A stretch of 64,000 bases of DNA from Neopestalotiopsis rosae. Taxonomy: Eukaryota > Ascomycota > Sordariomycetes > Amphisphaeriales > Sporocadaceae. The notes below the pieces were generated by a model. That model saw only the letters and a program-made list of their open reading frames with translations. It did no database searches and had not been told where the DNA came from. Where the stretch lies: positions 1,922,001 through 1,986,000 of the forward strand of contig JALGAS010000002.1 in assembly GCA_023078685.1 (NCBI GenBank). The letters are read 5' to 3'. Position 1 is the stretch's first letter. Each line of letters starts with the position of its first letter. This document shows, one piece after another, positions 59,703-64,000 of the stretch. The position numbers and the translations under genes are program-made.

Positions 59703-60420
59703 GCAAATTAATTATTTAAAATTATATTTATTATATCGAGAAATATTAAATTAACCCCGATTTTAGAATTAAAATCTTTATTTTCGTTTAAATTAATTTA
59801 AAAATATTTTTTAATCGTTAAATTATTAATAATTAAAATATTTTTTAAATTATATTCGTTAAAATTAATTATTTTTAAATCGGAATTTAAAAAGCTAATA
59901 TAAAAAAACGCGGAAATATATTTATCGATTATATTATTTTTTAAATTAGCTATTTAAGCGTTAAAATTTGCGACCGCGCTAACGAATAAAGCCGTATTAT
60001 AATTAATTATTTAATATTAAAATATTAAAATTCGGTCGATAAAATTAATCCGAAAATATTTTTTAATTATTTTACGAATAATTTAAAATTCGCTTATAAA
60101 TTAATTTTATCGATTAAGCTTTATTTAAACTTTCAATCGTTAGCTTAAATCGGGTTATATCGGAGCCGTATTAGGAATATTATTATTATTTAAATTATAA
60201 AAATTTCATATTTCGGCTATTAATTTTAAATTTAGGCTTATAAAGCTAAAAATTACGAATAATAATCCTCGGCTAAATTTTTACTAAAAATTAAGGAATA
60301 TATTATTTCGTAAAAATATAGCGGAGCGTTTTTGCGAAAAAATAATAATTATTTTAATATAATTATATTTATTTTATAATATAAATATAAATTAGCGGCT
60401 AAAAATAAAAATTATCGTTT

Positions 60421-60517
60421 AAAAAAATAATATTACGGGGGTAAAAATTATTATTATAAAAAATAACGCTACGAGGGTAAAAATTATCGTTATAAAAAAT
60501 AACGCTACGGGGATCGG
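60421..60517. repeat. 36-bp tandem repeat, two and a half copies
   Basis: Units containing AAAAAATAACGCTACG and GGGTAAAAATTATCGTTAT recur every 36-37 bases. The first copy carries extra T where the others have C, as RIP would leave. Confidence 0.75.
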
Positions 60518-62149
60518 ATTAATTATAATAGCTTTAAATTAAATTATAAATATATCGAAAAATATATATAAAAAAGGAAAATAATAATTTCCGCGAAAGC
60601 GAAATCGTAATATTCGTATTAAAAAATTTTTATTATTTAACGTATATTTTTCGTTAATATTTAAGCTATTATATTGCTTTAATTCGATAAAATATATTAT
60701 CGCGTTATAAAAGCGTAAATTATTAAAAACTCGTTTAAAATTAATCGAAAATTAAATTTTAAGCTATTTAGCCTTAAAATATATATTTTTAATATAGGCT
60801 TTAATTTATCGGAAAAATAATCGGAATAATTATCGATATTATAAATAGCCTAAATAAAAACTCGTAAAAAATCGGAAATAAAAGCTTAAAAAGAAACGGC
60901 GGGGTTCGATATTACGATTTAATTTAATAAAATATTAACGAAATATATATATTAAATATAATATTATCGAAATTATATATATAAAATAATTATATTTAAA
61001 AAAATAAAAATTTATTAAACGGAATTATTCGCGCGAAAATTCGGATAAATATATAGCTTTAAAATTAGCGTTTTAATTATTATACGGTAATTAATTTTAA
61101 TATAATTAAAAACTAAATTAAAATTAAATTTACGTAATAATTTTATATTTAAATATAAAAATAATAAGCGGAAAAAACGTAAAATTATTATAATAAAAGA
61201 AATTAATTTAAATATAATATAAAATTAATTTAAAATTAAATATATTTAAACTCGAATTAAAAACGTTATTAGCGTTATTCGCCGATAATTATTTTTCGGC
61301 GTATAGCTTAAATAACTTTTAATACGTTATTTTTATTTATAAGCCCGTAAGCTTAATATAAAATAATATAATTAATATATTATTTATAAATATATCGTTA
61401 TATTTATATAATATTAAATTAAACGGAAAATAATTAAAATTTAAATATATAATATTTATATTTAAAAATTTTTAGCTATAAGCTAAATTATTTATTATTT
61501 TTAAAAAATAATTATCTTTTAATATTAATTTAAAATTAAAAAAAAATTAAATTAAATTTTTTATATATATAACGACGTTCGCGCAATTATTATTAAAAAA
61601 TTAAATACGTTAGCGAATATTTAAACGGGGGAAAAATATTAATCGGCCGGTATATTAACGGGAATTAATAATTTATTATTAAATTAATTTAAAATTATAT
61701 TTCGTATATTTTTTTATTTAGAATATTAGCTTAATTAGCGTTAAAATTATTAAAAAAATCGATAATATATATTTAAATCGATAGGTATTTTTTAATTTAT
61801 TTAATTATAAAAACGTATAACGCAATTTTTATATAAAAACCCGAAATTAATATTAATAAAAATTAAATTAAAAATATTTTAAAAATAAATTAAAAATAAA
61901 TAAAATGCAAATTTACCGTTATCGAGGCTATTATAAGCTATTATTATAATAATTAAAGGAGTATTTAATATATGGGTATGGAATTATTAAATAAAAGCGA
62001 AAGCATAAGGTTCGAAAAATAAATAATAAAAGTCTGATTTTTATAAATAAAATAAGCAGATAAATATTGCTATATATTATTTTAGCCTTAAATAGGCTTA
62101 TTTAAGCTATATTAAATAAATTATTTTTATAAAACCGTAAATTTTATGT

Positions 62150-62640
62150 TTTAAGGTCTGATTGGGTAATCATATACCTTAGGCACAGGGAAGCGTTCAA
62201 CTATAGGATTCGTAGAATCGTCTGGTATAAGCTGGAAAACGTGGTTATATTGAAGCTTAAGGAGAGAAAGAAAGTAAACTAATTATAAATAAAATAACTC
62301 CCTTTTATACTTATAAAACCAACTAATAAGAACATTCTGGAATATATTATTAATTAAGTTGATTTATAATTAAGTTAATTAATAATACGGTTGATTTATA
62401 ATCAAGGAAAGTGGTGGAATACCATAGAAGGTATTTAGGTGGGGCTACCCTATAGTATCGCCACCGCAATGGCCACCACTTAGTGGGGCTTTACCGAACG
62501 TTAAAGATATCGTTAATAACCGATATCTTTACAGCCTTTATAGTTATTATAACGATTTATATATCGTTATAATGCTAATTTTATGCACTATCCGATGCTG
62601 TATAACATCCGTGCAACATTTTATTATATACCTTTTAAGC
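62150..62640. repeat. Non-RIP island with two perfect hairpins in the AT block
   Basis: CA and TG reappear and composition is closer to normal. Two perfect 11-base inverted repeats occur: TAAAGATATCG (62502-62512) with CGATATCTTTA (62521-62531), and ATTATAACGAT (62546-62556) with ATCGTTATAAT (62563-62573). The second contains the AACGAT word found in the termini of the degraded transposon. It may be a solo terminal repeat or a small non-autonomous element. No frame is open for long. Confidence 0.45.
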
Positions 62641-64000
62641 TAAATAAGCGTTTTTATAAAGCTTATAAAATACAATTTAGGAAACTTTATTATTATAATT
62701 ATTTATAAAATTTAAAAAAGCTTTTTTTTTATATTTTAGCTAATTTTTTCTTTTTTTTATAATTTACCCTTTATTATTAAACCGCTATATTTAATTATTA
62801 TAAGCTTTTTTTATTTTTTTAAGCTTTATTTTTTAAATTTAGCTATTTATAATTATTTTTTATTATGCTTAAAAATAAATCTCCCCGTAAAAAATCTCGT
62901 ATTTAGCATAAAAGTCCTAATTAGCGTCCCGCTAGCATTCGTCGTTCCTTTTTTATAATTATACCTTAAATAAATATTTTAAACTTTTAATTTTTATAAT
63001 CGGCTTTTAAAATTTAAGCTGCTCCTTAATTTAACGTTTTTATCCTTTTTAATATTTCCTTTTTTTAAAATTAAATATAACCTTTTTTCCCTTTTATTAA
63101 TTATTTTAAATTTTTATTTTTTTACGGTTAAAATCCTGCTTTCGGTGCAAATTTCTAATAATTAAGGTATAATTTATATTTTTAATTTTTTCCTCCTAAT
63201 TAATTACTTAAATTTTAAAATAACCCGCTTATTTAACCGGATTAATAATAATAATATTAATAATAATTTTAATATTATTCTTGCGCTTTTTTTATTTATT
63301 TTTAATTTTATTAATTTAAAATTTAAAAATCGCTTTTATAACGCTAATTTAATATTAATTAATTTCGAATTAATCGTAATATTTTTATAAAAGAAATCGA
63401 TTTAATAGGTTTTATTTCCTAAAATTCTTAATTTTATATTTAAAATTTTAAATATTTTAATTTTCGTAAAATTTTATTTCGCGATATTAATACCGTCTTT
63501 AATATAAATCGTGCTATTAAATCTTTTAATAAGCGCGCTAATTAAAATTATAATAATAATCGTTTTCGCAAAAAAATTAAATTAATTATTAAAGTTATTT
63601 TTAAGCTTTTTATTTTTAATTTTTAAAGCTAAATATAAAGCCGTCGCTAATATTTATTTTTTAATTCCGATTTTTTTATTTTTATTTTTTATATTAATAA
63701 TTTTATTTCTTAATATTTTTAAAATTCCCGCTTTTAAGCCTGCTTTTTGTAAGCTTTTTATTATTAAAACTCTTTAAAATCCTTAAATTAAAATATTTAA
63801 ATTTATAAATATTTAATAATTTTATTTAAAATATATTAAAAATATTTTTTAAAAACGTAATAATAAATTATATATTATTAATTAAAAAAAGGTATTTATT
63901 AACGTTATTAATAGCATAAAAAGCTATATACCCTTTTAAAACCTAAAATTTTTAATTATATTCAAATATTTTATAAATACCGTTTTTATCCGGAATATAT

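Larger units (their letters stand above)
57391..64000. mobile_element. Extremely AT-rich, RIP-mutated repeat block running off the window
   Basis: GC is very low; one 60-base line (57421-57480) holds only three G or C. Remaining G and C lie mostly in CpG or GpC, while CpA and TpG are rare. No intact frame, telomere repeat or gene is seen. Several short tandem repeats have periods divisible by three (21, 24 and 36 bp), which suggests that ruined coding DNA of retroelements lies beneath. It could be a subtelomeric, pericentromeric or interstitial AT isochore. Confidence 0.75.

Noticed and set aside
58000..64000. Telomere or centromere
   Set aside because: No TTAGGG-type repeats are present, and AT-richness with RIP signature alone cannot identify a centromere.
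57391..64000. Mitochondrial DNA insertion because of low GC
   Set aside because: No mitochondrial gene, tRNA or rRNA is recognisable, and the CpA/TpG depletion with retained CpG points to RIP instead.

Overview
The window looks like nuclear DNA of a filamentous ascomycete (Pezizomycotina), most likely a Sordariomycete and plausibly a hypocrealean fungus. Genes are split by short GT-AG introns (44 to 208 nt), housekeeping genes are compact and GC-balanced, and the right end drops abruptly into extremely AT-rich DNA in which CpA and TpG are scarce while CpG survives. That is the mark of RIP (repeat-induced point mutation) on old transposons. Species cannot be named from the sequence alone.

Left arm (about 1-23,000), conserved genes: a secreted LicD-type protein, a ubiquitin-like/WLM metalloprotease, the KDEL receptor Erd2, a large single-pass membrane protein with a Ser/Ala-rich ectodomain, an intron-bearing tRNA-Ala(AGC), ribosomal protein S8 and a TBC-domain RabGAP. 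Between about 24,900 and 27,300 there is gene-poor DNA with decayed coding fragments, one resembling a NACHT/ankyrin (NLR-like) protein.

Middle (27,676-49,761), accessory metabolism: an IlvD/Edd sugar-acid dehydratase-like enzyme with an unusual N-terminus, a DUF218 protein, a bacterial-type self-sufficient cytochrome P450-reductase fusion, peptidyl-tRNA hydrolase, then what I read as a biosynthetic gene cluster: an MFS transporter and a 2-oxoglutarate/Fe(II) oxygenase (divergent pair), a ubiquitin C-terminal hydrolase, a class-V PLP enzyme and a C*-A-T-R NRPS-like reductase (second divergent pair), and a bZIP regulator. The two divergent promoters share a composite motif, AGCTGACTTT followed after 2-3 bases by GAAACGGG, with two further AGCTGACTT copies in the NRPS/PLP promoter. 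This ties the four core genes together and suggests control by one regulator. An NRPS-like enzyme that releases an amino aldehyde, a PLP enzyme of the cysteine desulfurase/isopenicillin-N-epimerase fold and a 2-OG oxygenase together suggest a small amino-acid-derived, perhaps cyclic-amine, metabolite. This inferred cluster is the most interesting system in the window.

Right arm (49,762-64,000): about 3.4 kb without a recognisable gene, then RIP-degraded repeats. One element (53,231-55,890) has matching terminal inverted repeats and TA flanks as in Tc1/mariner-type transposons. Islands that escaped RIP lie inside it (about 54,730-55,260), beside it (55,891-57,390) and further on (62,150-62,640). 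Gene models below are hand-spliced; each exon set was checked for reading-frame continuity.
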